From JBDHUJ01 sp039809105 (GTDB lineage: Bacteria; Patescibacteriota; Saccharimonadia; Saccharimonadales; UBA4665): 57,117 nucleotides of DNA. The position numbers and the translations under genes are program-made. The stretch lies in the NCBI GenBank assembly GCA_039809105.1, contig JBDHUJ010000003.1, positions 1-57,117 on the forward strand, read 5' to 3'. Under the pieces are notes generated by a model that had not been told where the DNA came from, did not search any database, and worked only from the letters and a program-made list of their open reading frames with translations. Of this stretch, positions 28,991 to 37,518 are shown in pieces. How positions within the stretch are numbered: the first letter of the stretch is position 1; each line of letters begins with the position of its first letter.

Positions 28991-31311
28991 GCAGGGCGAA
29001 ACTGAAGCTATTTCTGACAGTGTTGGCGGTTGCGACTGCCGGTTCATTCATGTTTGCGAAGCCGGCCTCGGCACTAAACCCGAACGACATACCGGGTAAT
29101 ATGCGCAACGATATAACCAACTACGATGGCCCTTGTCCGGGCGTACCGGAAAAGTACATGCTCAACACCTGGATATCTCCCAGTGGCCAACCGACACAGA
29201 CTAGTCTGACTGTCCCGTACGGCACACAAGACGTGAACCTGGACTTGAACCAGCTGGTCTTTGTATGTCGGCAATATGTCACCACGAACGGCGCGTCATA
29301 CCCTGGTTTGCCTCAAGATGGGACCGTGTCACCTACGGCGTATAACGGAAGCATTTCAAAGGCTACGGGCGGATTCAGTGCGACGAACGGCAGCCTGCAG
29401 AATATAGGGGGGCTTTTAGGGCAGGCTACGATTTTCAGAAACAATGGTACCCGATATTGGTTCTCAAATCCGATACAGTTTACATATCATGCTAATGGCC
29501 CTATGACCTCCTCGCAGGTAGTGATAGTATCCTTCAACCAGAAATTCGCAAACATATTCGGCGGAAGTATAGGCTGTGCGATTCCTCCCGGCCCTAGCGG
29601 GTATGCCGGGAGCTTGGATAACTGTAATGAAGGTCCGGTTGTCTTTGCTATAACCATCAATGTCAATGCGCCGCAGTGGAGCCTGAGCTCAAACACGACC
29701 GCAAGCAAAGCCTCGATGTTCCCGGGTGATACCGTAACCTTCAATTACCGCCTGCACAACAACGGCCCCGACGCGGCAAACTTCCAGTATGTCACTCGCG
29801 TCCAAGAGTATATAGGCGGTGTGCCGCAACCCATCAACCCGTTTTCGAGGCCGAGGGGTGACGGCTCCTGGCCGGTACCGAATGCAATCGAAGGAGGGCT
29901 GCCAGCCGGCGCCTCGGAAGCGGCGTATTCAGTCCGTGACTATACGGCGCTCTTCAACCCGAACTTGACGAAGGTATGTTCGTGGATAGAATATGCCGGG
30001 CGGAGCAGTGCCGACGGCAGACCGGATAAGAGTAATGATGCGTGCGTGACCATAACCCAGCCGATACCGAACTGTACCGCGTTCAACATAACGCCTACGA
30101 CCATAGAACCGGGGATACCGTTCAGTGCTTTTGCGTCGGTGACATACCAAAGCCAGCCCGCGACATACTGGACATACCAATCCGGTGGCCGGCCGTACAT
30201 CAAGATTACGGGGCCCGGTGGCTACAACCAGGACTGGACGTATACGACCGAACCTGCGCCGACCGCAGCGGACATGAGTGCTTCGAACGCATTTCCGGCA
30301 CCGACCGCAACCGGGGTCTATACGGTACAGTACGGTGTGCGCGGCGGGGCGATTGGCAATACGGTATCGCCACAATGTTCGACGACCATGAAAGTCGCCT
30401 ATAGCCCGTACTTCCGTGCCCAGGGTGGCAATGTCCTGGCAGGTGTCGGCTTTGGCACGGGTTGTACGACAACACCCGGCACAAAAATAACCTCGTGGAA
30501 CAAGTACACAGGCCCAGCTACGTCATACTATGGGGCTGGCGCCGACCTCGCGGCTATAGCGCTGGGCCAGATAACCGGTTTCGTAAGCGGCAACAACCAG
30601 GATGGCACTGCAGCGACTGATGGGACGCAAGCGTCGAACAATCTGACGTTTGCCAACACTGGCGTGCCGGTCAATAACGCCGTCGGTATCTACGGCGGTG
30701 GGTACGGTGTGACGAACTGGTGCATGCCGGACTATGCGGGTGATGCTGCGGTCAATCCGTCGGCTCAGACAAGCGGGAGTATCAACTCCATCGGCATAGA
30801 TACTCTCGCCCCCGGAGATTATGTCTTTACATTGATCGGCAATCAGAATGTAGGAGGCAGTGGTATCACAGTTCCGATAGGTGTGCATGTGACGGTTGTC
30901 ATAACTGGGGGCGACCTGACTCTGAATGGCGATGTAAAGTATGGCTCTTATACGTCTCTTTCCGAGATTCCGCGGCTGCAGATTTTCGTCAAAGGCGGCA
31001 ATATAGACATTCGCAAGGGTGTCAGTACGCTCTCCGGAGTCTATGGCGCCGAGAAGGCTGGAGGTGTCGGCGGTCAGATAGACACCTGTGCCGAAAACCA
31101 ATGGACATTCAGCAACTGCAATAACGTACTGACTTTCTATGGCACAGTGTTTGCCGACCAGGTTCTACTGAGACGCATGGCCGGTACGGCTAACGACCCG
31201 ACGACGGCTGCCGAAAAGTTCGTGTACGGTCCCGAACTCTGGTTGGGTAGGAACTTTGCCGTGCCTGACACGGCCTGGCAGTCGGCTACGAGTCTGTCTC
31301 CGGTACTGTAG
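28987..31311 (+). CDS. large secreted protein, possible pilus-associated adhesin
   Basis: 774 residues with a signal peptide (KLFLTVLAVATAGSFMFAKPASALN). The rest is Gly/Asn/Thr/Tyr-rich and probably beta-structured with paired cysteines (GCAIPPGPSGYAG...NCNEGP). A domain around 225-350 reads like an extracellular Ig-like or DUF11-type repeat (FPGDTVTFNYRLHNNGPDAANF). The C-terminal third (GDYVFTLIGNQNVGGSGITVPIGVHVTVVITGGDLTLNGDV, LSGVYGAEKA) looks like a beta-helix-type region. It has no C-terminal anchor. It is translationally coupled to the TPR protein and lies just upstream of the type IV pilus operon, so a minor pilus or tip adhesin role is plausible, but unproven. Confidence 0.7.
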   Translation: MSRAKLKLFLTVLAVATAGSFMFAKPASALNPNDIPGNMRNDITNYDGPCPGVPEKYMLNTWISPSGQPTQTSLTVPYGTQDVNLDLNQLVFVCRQYVTTNGASYPGLPQDGTVSPTAYNGSISKATGGFSATNGSLQNIGGLLGQATIFRNNGTRYWFSNPIQFTYHANGPMTSSQVVIVSFNQKFANIFGGSIGCAIPPGPSGYAGSLDNCNEGPVVFAITINVNAPQWSLSSNTTASKASMFPGDTVTFNYRLHNNGPDAANFQYVTRVQEYIGGVPQPINPFSRPRGDGSWPVPNAIEGGLPAGASEAAYSVRDYTALFNPNLTKVCSWIEYAGRSSADGRPDKSNDACVTITQPIPNCTAFNITPTTIEPGIPFSAFASVTYQSQPATYWTYQSGGRPYIKITGPGGYNQDWTYTTEPAPTAADMSASNAFPAPTATGVYTVQYGVRGGAIGNTVSPQCSTTMKVAYSPYFRAQGGNVLAGVGFGTGCTTTPGTKITSWNKYTGPATSYYGAGADLAAIALGQITGFVSGNNQDGTAATDGTQASNNLTFANTGVPVNNAVGIYGGGYGVTNWCMPDYAGDAAVNPSAQTSGSINSIGIDTLAPGDYVFTLIGNQNVGGSGITVPIGVHVTVVITGGDLTLNGDVKYGSYTSLSEIPRLQIFVKGGNIDIRKGVSTLSGVYGAEKAGGVGGQIDTCAENQWTFSNCNNVLTFYGTVFADQVLLRRMAGTANDPTTAAEKFVYGPELWLGRNFAVPDTAWQSATSLSPVL

Positions 31312-31366
31312 GCTACGCTATATGTGTTATATGAACGTCGAACGAAGACAAATACCAGTAAAAAGG

Positions 31367-31397
31367 TTGCGTGTTTCGATAGTGCTCATGCTATAAT
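31367..31397 (+). promoter_or_regulatory. promoter of the type IV pilus operon
   Basis: TATAAT (31392-31397) with TTGCGT (31367-31372) 19 nt upstream, which is wide spacing. The leader to pilM is about 105 nt. Confidence 0.45.
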
Positions 31398-31507
31398 CAA
31401 AACCATACAGGTCTCACATACACAGCAACCATGCAGTGTAGACGAAAGGGTGCGGACGAAAGCCACAATGCATACACACAAAGTAAAACAATCAGAACGG
31501 TAACAAT

Positions 31508-32548
31508 ATGGGCATACTGAGTGGGGTATCCTCTTTCTTCGGTCTCGACATCGGTACGACAGCCATCCGCCTGGTTGAACTGCGCGGTACCGGGCCGACC
31601 CGGACGCTGGTAAAGTACGCCTATGTACCGCTGGAAGGCAAGCTTGCACAGAGCGACAGCAAGGCGGACCAGCAGAAACTAGCACAGATTGTCGGCAACC
31701 TGGTTACCGAAGCCAAGCTGTATACCAAGAACGTCGTCGTCGGTATCCCGAGCAGCCGCGTGTTCACGACTGTCGCCGATATGGACCGGTTGCCGAGCTC
31801 GGAGCTTGGCAAGGCCATTATGTACCAGGCGGATTCGCTCATACCGACGCCACCAGCCGAAAGTAAGATAGACTGGGCGCTGCTTGGCGACTCTCCCAAA
31901 GATAAGACGAAAGTCGAAATACTGCTCAGCAGCGTACCGAACGCGTATGTTGAGCAGCGGCTGGACCTGATAGAATCTGTCGGCCTGAACGTCATCGCGC
32001 TGGAACCGGACAACCTGGCGTTGACACGTGCCATAGTGCCGACCGGAGCTACGGCGCCACAACTCATCTTGGATATGGGCCAGTTCAGTACCGACCTGGT
32101 TATAACCATGGGCGATGCGCCGCGGCTAAGCCGCTCTATACCGACCGGTATAGAAGCGGTGCTGCGTTCCGCCTCGCAAAACCTGAACGTCGACGACAAG
32201 CAGGCGCAGCAGTTCGTGTTCAAATTTGGCGTCAGCAAAGAGAAGCTGGAGAGTCAGGTGTTTCAGGCGATTATCGGTACCATAGACCTGCTGGTCGCCG
32301 AAGTCGACAAATCCATAAAGTTCTTCCAGACACGGTATCCCGAAGACAAGCTGGAGCGTATCGTCGTGACCGGCGGCGCGGCAAGTATACCGGAACTGCC
32401 GCTGTATATCGCGAATAAATTCGGCGTGAACGTCGAAATCGGTAACGCCTGGCGCAACGTGGCCTTCAGCGCCGACCGGCAGAACGAACTGCTGGCGGTT
32501 TCGAATCAGTTCAGCGTGGCTGTCGGCCTGGCGGAGAGGGACGAATAG
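31508..32548 (+). CDS. pilM: type IV pilus assembly protein PilM
   Basis: Cytoplasmic actin-like ATPase that ties PilN/PilO to the assembly motor. 346 residues. FFGLDIGTTAIRLVEL is the phosphate-1 motif of the SHS2/actin fold. LILDMGQFSTDLVI is phosphate 2 and RIVVTGGAASIPELPLYIANKFGVNVEIGNAW the adenosine region. The length is normal. First gene of the pilMNO-x-BTC operon, with heptad-arm spacer and Shine-Dalgarno hairpin separating it from pilN. Confidence 0.94.
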   Translation: MGILSGVSSFFGLDIGTTAIRLVELRGTGPTRTLVKYAYVPLEGKLAQSDSKADQQKLAQIVGNLVTEAKLYTKNVVVGIPSSRVFTTVADMDRLPSSELGKAIMYQADSLIPTPPAESKIDWALLGDSPKDKTKVEILLSSVPNAYVEQRLDLIESVGLNVIALEPDNLALTRAIVPTGATAPQLILDMGQFSTDLVITMGDAPRLSRSIPTGIEAVLRSASQNLNVDDKQAQQFVFKFGVSKEKLESQVFQAIIGTIDLLVAEVDKSIKFFQTRYPEDKLERIVVTGGAASIPELPLYIANKFGVNVEIGNAWRNVAFSADRQNELLAVSNQFSVAVGLAERDE

Positions 32549-32552
32549 GACA

Positions 32553-32630
32553 GAAATATGAAATATGAAATAAGAAATATGAATTTAGCTGAAGTGAGTG
32601 CTTTCACTTTTCACTTTTCACTTTTCACTT
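32553..32630. repeat. heptad-arm inverted repeat between pilM and pilN
   Basis: Left units GAAATAT, GAAATAT, GAAATAA, GAAATAT (32553-32580). Right units TTCACTT x4 (32603-32630). The arms are imperfectly complementary. Confidence 0.85.
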
Positions 32631-32637
32631 TTCTTGA

Positions 32638-32654
32638 GCCGAACGGAGTTCGGC
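32638..32654 (+). promoter_or_regulatory. Shine-Dalgarno hairpin of pilN
   Basis: Perfect 7-bp stem GCCGAAC/GTTCGGC with loop GGA. The ribosome-binding site CGGAG is presented in the loop, 7 nt before ATG 32656. Confidence 0.8.
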
Positions 32655-32655
32655 G

Positions 32656-33309
32656 ATGATTCAATTCAACTTGCTCCCGGACGTCAAAATCCAGTACATA
32701 AAAGCTCGGCGCATGAAGCACCTCATGACGCTGGCGTCCATCATCGTCATAGGTGTTTCGGTATTCGTGTTCCTGCTGATGATGACAACAGTCAATGTGG
32801 TGCAGAAGAAGTCGTTGCGTGACCTGAACGACGACATCAAGAAATATAGTAGCGAACTGAAGTCCACCAAGGACCTCGACAAAATCCTGACCGTACAGAA
32901 CCAGCTTGAGACACTGACCGGGCTGCACGACGCCAAGCCTGTTTCATCGCGGCTATTCACCTACTTGGGACAGATGACGCAACCGGATGTCAGCCTGAGC
33001 GACGTCAAGCTCGACCTGGACCAGAACACCATCACCGTAACAGGGAAGGCGCCTTCGCAAGCTGCTACCACCCAGTTTACGAATACTATCAAGGTGGCGA
33101 TGTATAGTACCGCCGGCAGCTCGTCGGGTGACCAGCATGCCTTCAAAGATGTGGTGCTGAGTTCGTTCGGCCGCGATGCTTCCGGTTCCAACTTCTCTAT
33201 CACTGCAAGCTTCGACCCGGCCATCTTTAGTAACGATGGGCAGGTTACACTAAAGGTTCCGAACGAGGTAACGACTGACCCGGCAACACTATTTTCGGGG
33301 GACAACTAA
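32656..33309 (+). CDS. pilN: type IV pilus assembly protein PilN
   Basis: 217 residues. The short cytoplasmic N-terminus MIQFNLLPDVK is the conserved PilM-binding motif (INLLP). One membrane helix (LMTLASIIVIGVSVFVFLLMMTTVNVV), a coiled coil (LRDLNDDIKKYSSELKSTKDLDKI) and a ferredoxin-like extracytoplasmic domain follow. This is the normal order after pilM. The Shine-Dalgarno is in a GGA triloop hairpin. Confidence 0.88.
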   Translation: MIQFNLLPDVKIQYIKARRMKHLMTLASIIVIGVSVFVFLLMMTTVNVVQKKSLRDLNDDIKKYSSELKSTKDLDKILTVQNQLETLTGLHDAKPVSSRLFTYLGQMTQPDVSLSDVKLDLDQNTITVTGKAPSQAATTQFTNTIKVAMYSTAGSSSGDQHAFKDVVLSSFGRDASGSNFSITASFDPAIFSNDGQVTLKVPNEVTTDPATLFSGDN

Positions 33310-33311
33310 CC

Positions 33312-34004
33312 ATGGCAAAAGAATTCCTAACCAAGCGCGCACTCATAGACCAGGCGAACACAACGGTCGTCATACTGACTAGCGTGGCTGCTTTTGTGTT
33401 CGTGTTCTGTGCTGTCGCCACGAAGACACTGGCAAGCCAGGCTGCATACCAGAACAAGATAATTTCGGGTAAGCGGACGGCGGTAAAACAGCTGAAGACC
33501 GACCTCGGTGCGGTAAGCACGCTCAAAACATCGTACAAAGCTTTCACGAGTACCAGCCAGAATGTTATAGGCGGCAATACCAATGGTACGGGCGCACAAG
33601 ACTGTAGCGGCAAGGGCCAGGATGGCAACAATGCTAAGATTGTGCTCGATGCGTTGCCGAGCAGCTATGACTTCCCGGCGCTGACAGCCAGCCTGGAGAA
33701 ACTCATGGCCTGCCAGCAGGTTTCGATTACGAACATAACCGGTACCGACGAGGCGGCCTCCCAGGCAAGTAACACGTCGAGTGCGACTCCAAAGGCTATA
33801 CCCATGACATTTTCAGTGAGCGCCGAGGGGTCGTACGATAAACTGCAGGGTTTGGTGTCTGCTTTCGAGCACTCAATCCGGCCCGTTAAGGTTACGGCGC
33901 TGGGTCTGACGGGCAATAAGGACAAGCTGACGTTGACAGTCACTGCTGAGACATATTTCCAGCCCGCGAAATCGCTGAATATATCGACGAAGGTGGTCAA
34001 ATGA
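33312..34004 (+). CDS. pilO: type IV pilus assembly protein PilO-like
   Basis: 230 residues. One membrane helix near the N-terminus (TTVVILTSVAAFVFVFCAVATKTLA), a coiled-coil-like stretch (KLKQLKTDLGAV region) and a C-terminal globular domain (SYDKLQGLVSAFEHSIRPVKVTALGLTGNKDKLTLTVTAETYF) as in PilO proteins that pair with PilN. It starts 3 bp after pilN with GGGGGA as Shine-Dalgarno. Assigned mainly by position and topology. Confidence 0.78.
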   Translation: MAKEFLTKRALIDQANTTVVILTSVAAFVFVFCAVATKTLASQAAYQNKIISGKRTAVKQLKTDLGAVSTLKTSYKAFTSTSQNVIGGNTNGTGAQDCSGKGQDGNNAKIVLDALPSSYDFPALTASLEKLMACQQVSITNITGTDEAASQASNTSSATPKAIPMTFSVSAEGSYDKLQGLVSAFEHSIRPVKVTALGLTGNKDKLTLTVTAETYFQPAKSLNISTKVVK

Positions 34005-34010
34005 TGAGAC

Positions 34011-34092
34011 AGTTCTCAGTTCTCAGTTCTCAGTTCTCAGAGAAAATGCGATTCTCCAAGAACTATTCCGACTATCCGACTAAGAACTATCT
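34011..34092. repeat. heptad-arm inverted repeat after pilO
   Basis: Left units AGTTCTC x4 (34011-34038). Right units AAGAACT, ATTCCGA, CTATCCG, ACTAAGA, ACTATCT (34058-34092). It runs straight into the next Shine-Dalgarno hairpin. Confidence 0.85.
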
Positions 34093-34103
34093 TCCGGAGG
34101 AAG
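34091..34103 (+). promoter_or_regulatory. Shine-Dalgarno hairpin of the small pilus gene
   Basis: Stem CTTCC/GGAAG with loop GGA. CGGAGG is the ribosome-binding site, 7 nt before the GTG at 34108. Confidence 0.65.
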
Positions 34104-34107
34104 TATC

Positions 34108-34359
34108 GTGAAGCAGAAAGACATTGCACTCATAATCGTGATAGCCGCCGTGAGCGCTATCATCTCGTTCATCGTATCGGGCAAGATTTTCGTGACTCCC
34201 GAGAATCGCAGCCAAAAAGTCGAAGTGGTGGACAAAATCAGCACTGAATTTGGACAGCCGAGCAACAAGTACTTCAATGACCAAAGCATCGATCCGGTCC
34301 AGCCTATCCAGGTTGGCGAGAGCAACAACCAGAGTCCATTTAACGGCTCCGACCAGTAG
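34108..34359 (+). CDS. small membrane protein of the pilus operon
   Basis: 83 residues. One N-terminal membrane helix (IALIIVIAAVSAIISFIVSGKIFV) and a polar Asn/Gln/Ser-rich extracytoplasmic tail. It lies exactly between pilO and pilB, where some bacteria have PilP-like or other alignment-complex proteins, but no PilP motif is visible. The start is GTG 34108 with a hairpin-presented Shine-Dalgarno. Probably a lineage-specific pilus subunit. Confidence 0.65.
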   Translation: MKQKDIALIIVIAAVSAIISFIVSGKIFVTPENRSQKVEVVDKISTEFGQPSNKYFNDQSIDPVQPIQVGESNNQSPFNGSDQ

Positions 34360-34371
34360 GGTGACACCGGC

Positions 34372-36186
34372 ATGAGTGTTCTCTCTGCAACTACCCAGAC
34401 TCAGGTAGAAGAAACGCTTGTTACCGACAAGGTGCTGACGCGCCAAGAGCTCAAGGAGCTGCGGGATCAGGCGGATAAGGCCAAGACGCCGCTGTTCAAC
34501 CTGCTAGTCACCTCTGGCAAAGTTAGTAACGAGCAGCTGACCAAAACCATCGCGCACGTCACCAAAATGCCGTACGTGAACCTGAGCGAGGCGAAAATCG
34601 ACCCCAAAGTGCTCCAGTTGCTGCCGGAAGACATCGCCGAACGCTATATGGCTGTGCCGCTCGGTGAAATGCAGCACCGGCTGGTGGTGGCAATGCTCGA
34701 TGCCGACAATGTCCAGGCGGTGGACTTCCTGAGCAACCGTATCGGCCGGCCGGTCAAGGTGTATGCTGCGTCCGAAGAGGGCATACGCCAGGTGTTGCAC
34801 CAGTATCAGACGAATATTTCCGACGCGGTCGTCGACCAGATTGGGAGCATCGGTACTCCCGAGGAACTGGCGAAGGAAAGCGAGAAAAAGGCCGATGGTA
34901 AGGGCGGCGATAAAGCTTCCGACAACAACATCAAAACTATCGTCCAGGATTCGCCGATAAGCAAAGCGCTGAACACCATCTTGGAGTATGCTGCCAAGAA
35001 CCGGGCGAGCGACATCCATATCGAACCGCTGAAGGACGGGCTCAAGATACGGTGCCGAATAGATGGCATCTTGCGCGAGATTATGAAGTTGCCCAAAAGT
35101 ACCGAGCCGCCGCTGATTTCACGCATCAAAATCCTTTCGAACCTGAAAATAGACGAACACCGCATACCGCAAGACGGCGAATTTACGATAAATGTCGCGG
35201 GGCACGACATAGACCTGCGTATTTCGGTGAGCCCGGTGGTGTGGGGCGAGCAGGTAGTCATCCGTCTGCTCGACAAAACCGGTACCAGCCTGAAACTCGA
35301 GGATATGGGCTATTACGGCCGTGCGCTGCGCACTATCCGTTCAGGCTTGGAGCGGACGAACGGCATGGTTCTGACCTCTGGGCCGACCGGCTCCGGTAAG
35401 TCGACAAGTCTCTACGCCTTGCTTTCGGAAGTGAAGAGCGATGGCGTGAATATCGTGACGCTGGAAGACCCGGTCGAATACAAGATGGACGGTATAAACC
35501 AGATTCAGGTGAACACCGAGGTTGGCCTGACGTTCGCGAGCGGCCTGCGCTCTATACTGCGTCAGGACCCCGACATCGTGATGGTCGGAGAAATCCGCGA
35601 CAAGGAGACGGCCGAGCTGGCAGTGCAGGCCAGTTTGACGGGGCACTTAGTGTTCTCGACCCTGCACACCAACTCTGCAGCCGGTATCTTGCCGCGTTTG
35701 CTCGACATGGGCATAGAGCCGTTCCTTATTGCCAGCACCGTCCACACGGTCATCGGCCAGCGGCTGGTGCGGCGTATCGGCAAGCGTACCGAAACGTATG
35801 CGTCGGACAAAGTGGAAACTGCGGCGATAAAAGAGACGCTGGGCGGTTTGCTGCCAGATTCTCAGGAGAAGATGGCTGCGGTCGCCAAAGACCTGGGCTA
35901 CGAAAGCTTGCCATTAGGCACCGATACCGCTTATACTTTAACTAAGGGCAAAGATAGTCCTGACGCACCTGGCGGTTACAAGGGTCGGATGGGTGTCTAC
36001 GAGGTCTTCGATATCAGCGAGACTATCCAGGAACTTATCCTGAAGCGGGCTACCAGTACGGAAATCCAGGCCCAGGCCGAAAAGGAAGGCATGGTCACCA
36101 TGCGACAAGACGGTTACCTGAAGGCACTGGCAGGGATAACGACCCTCAAGGAAGTTAACCGGGTAGCGTCAGCCAATAGCGCGTAG
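34372..36186 (+). CDS. pilB: type IV pilus assembly ATPase PilB (GspE family)
   Basis: Hexameric motor that extends pili. 604 residues. An N-terminal MshEN-like domain (about 20-170; LFNLLVTSGKVSNEQLTKTIAHVTKMPYVNL) is followed by the catalytic domain with DIHIEPLKDG, Walker A GPTGSGKSTS near 338, the Asp box, Walker B DPDIVMVGEIRD near 400, and the His box LVFSTLHTNSAA. The zinc-binding tetracysteine loop found in many PilB/GspE proteins is absent. The segment between RLVRRIGKR and YKGRMGVYEVFDI contains no Cys. Confidence 0.95.
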   Translation: MSVLSATTQTQVEETLVTDKVLTRQELKELRDQADKAKTPLFNLLVTSGKVSNEQLTKTIAHVTKMPYVNLSEAKIDPKVLQLLPEDIAERYMAVPLGEMQHRLVVAMLDADNVQAVDFLSNRIGRPVKVYAASEEGIRQVLHQYQTNISDAVVDQIGSIGTPEELAKESEKKADGKGGDKASDNNIKTIVQDSPISKALNTILEYAAKNRASDIHIEPLKDGLKIRCRIDGILREIMKLPKSTEPPLISRIKILSNLKIDEHRIPQDGEFTINVAGHDIDLRISVSPVVWGEQVVIRLLDKTGTSLKLEDMGYYGRALRTIRSGLERTNGMVLTSGPTGSGKSTSLYALLSEVKSDGVNIVTLEDPVEYKMDGINQIQVNTEVGLTFASGLRSILRQDPDIVMVGEIRDKETAELAVQASLTGHLVFSTLHTNSAAGILPRLLDMGIEPFLIASTVHTVIGQRLVRRIGKRTETYASDKVETAAIKETLGGLLPDSQEKMAAVAKDLGYESLPLGTDTAYTLTKGKDSPDAPGGYKGRMGVYEVFDISETIQELILKRATSTEIQAQAEKEGMVTMRQDGYLKALAGITTLKEVNRVASANSA

Positions 36187-36189
36187 CTA

Positions 36190-36316
36190 GAGTCAAGAGT
36201 CATGAGCTAAGAGTCAAGGAATGAAAGCAGAAAGGGTGGAAACAGAAATGAACAATCGTAGAAGAAGGCAAGCTGACCAGCGTGGTTTCTTGTCTCTTGA
36301 CTCTTGTCTCTTGACT
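36190..36316. repeat. heptad-arm inverted repeat between pilB and pilT
   Basis: Left units GAGTCAA, GAGTCAT, GAGCTAA, GAGTCAA (36190-36217). Right units CTTGTCT, CTTGACT, CTTGTCT, CTTGACT (36289-36316). The 71-nt loop has no gene. Confidence 0.88.
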
Positions 36317-36339
36317 CTGCGACCGAAGGGAGCTCTGTA

Positions 36340-37410
36340 ATGGCTCAGGGACAACCACGCATCGAAATATTGCTTGAAGAGGTTGTTAAGAAAAAGGCCT
36401 CCGACCTTCACTTGCAGGTCGGCTTGCCACCGATGTTGCGGGTGGATGGTTCGCTCTTGCCGGTCAGTGGCGCGGATGCGCTGACGGAAGAAAGTATCGA
36501 GACGCTCATCTTCGCCATTCTGGACGAAGACCAGAAGCAGATTCTGCTGAAGGACAAGGAATTCGACTTCAGTTTTGCCTTTGGCGACCTGGGACGCTTC
36601 CGTGTGAACGCCTTTCACGAACGGGGCAACCTGGCGGCGGCGCTGCGTCTTATCCCGAACGAAATGTTGACTATCGAGCAGTTGGGCTTGCCACAGATTG
36701 TTACCAAGTTCGCAGAGTTTCCACGCGGTCTGGTGCTGGTAACAGGCCCAACCGGTTCCGGTAAGTCTACCTCGTTGGCCGCGCTTATCCATAAAATAAA
36801 CCTCGAACAGGGTAAGCACATCATTACCATTGAAGACCCTATCGAGTACACGCACAAGTCCAAGAAATCATTAATCGTCCAGCGCGAAGTCCACTACGAC
36901 ACGTACTCCTTCAGCGCGGCGCTCCGCTCGGCGCTCCGCGAAGACCCCGACGTCGTGCTTATCGGTGAGATGCGTGACCTCGAAACCATCGCGTCGGCCA
37001 TAACCATCGCCGAAACGGGGCACTTGGTGTTCGCCACGTTGCACACCAACTCTGCCGCGCAGTCTATCGACCGTATGATTGACGTGTTCCCGCCGCACCA
37101 GCAGCCGCAAATCCGCGCGCAGTTGTCGAACATCCTTATGGCCATCTGTTCGCAGCGGCTTGTGCCGGCCATAGGTGGCGGTCGTATCGCTGCCGCCGAA
37201 ATCCTGGTGGCGACGCCAGCCGTGCGCAATATCATCCGCGAAGGCAAGACCCACCAGCTCGACGCTGTCATACAGACCGGTGCGGAGTTTGGCATGCAGA
37301 GCATGGACAAGACATTGGTCGGCCTGATACACGCCGGCACCATCAGCTACGACGAGGCCCGCAACTACGCCGTCGACCTCGATGAACTAGACAGGCTCAT
37401 GCGAGACTAG
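36340..37410 (+). CDS. pilT: type IV pilus retraction ATPase PilT
   Basis: 356 residues. An N-terminal PAS-like domain (SDLHLQVGLPPMLRVDGSL) precedes Walker A GPTGSGKSTSLAAL (about 136-149), the Asp box IITIEDPIEYTH, Walker B DPDVVLIGEMRD, the His box LVFATLHTNSAAQSIDRMIDVFPPHQQPQIR, and AGTISYDEA near the C-terminus (AIRNLIRE-like motif VRNIIREGKTHQLD). ATG 36340 is chosen, following CGAAGGGAG. Retraction motors allow twitching or DNA uptake, consistent with reported pilus-dependent host contact in Saccharibacteria. Confidence 0.95.
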   Translation: MAQGQPRIEILLEEVVKKKASDLHLQVGLPPMLRVDGSLLPVSGADALTEESIETLIFAILDEDQKQILLKDKEFDFSFAFGDLGRFRVNAFHERGNLAAALRLIPNEMLTIEQLGLPQIVTKFAEFPRGLVLVTGPTGSGKSTSLAALIHKINLEQGKHIITIEDPIEYTHKSKKSLIVQREVHYDTYSFSAALRSALREDPDVVLIGEMRDLETIASAITIAETGHLVFATLHTNSAAQSIDRMIDVFPPHQQPQIRAQLSNILMAICSQRLVPAIGGGRIAAAEILVATPAVRNIIREGKTHQLDAVIQTGAEFGMQSMDKTLVGLIHAGTISYDEARNYAVDLDELDRLMRD

Positions 37411-37415
37411 GATTT

Positions 37416-37499
37416 GAAATATGAAATATGAAAAAAGAAATATGAAGAAAAGGCAGCCTAGTATAGCTGCTCACATTTCACATTTCACATTTCACATTT
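37416..37499. repeat. heptad-arm inverted repeat between pilT and pilC
   Basis: Left units GAAATAT, GAAATAT, GAAAAAA, GAAATAT (37416-37443). Right units CACATTT x4 (37472-37499). A GGCAGC/GCTGCT pair lies in the loop. The left arm nearly repeats that of the pilM-pilN spacer. Confidence 0.88.
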
Positions 37500-37501
37500 C
37501 T

Positions 37502-37518
37502 GCTGAACGGAGTTCAGC
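37502..37518 (+). promoter_or_regulatory. Shine-Dalgarno hairpin of pilC
   Basis: Perfect 7-bp stem GCTGAAC/GTTCAGC with loop GGA, directly abutting ATG 37519. Compared with pilN (GCCGAAC/GTTCGGC) one base pair differs on both strands. Confidence 0.8.
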
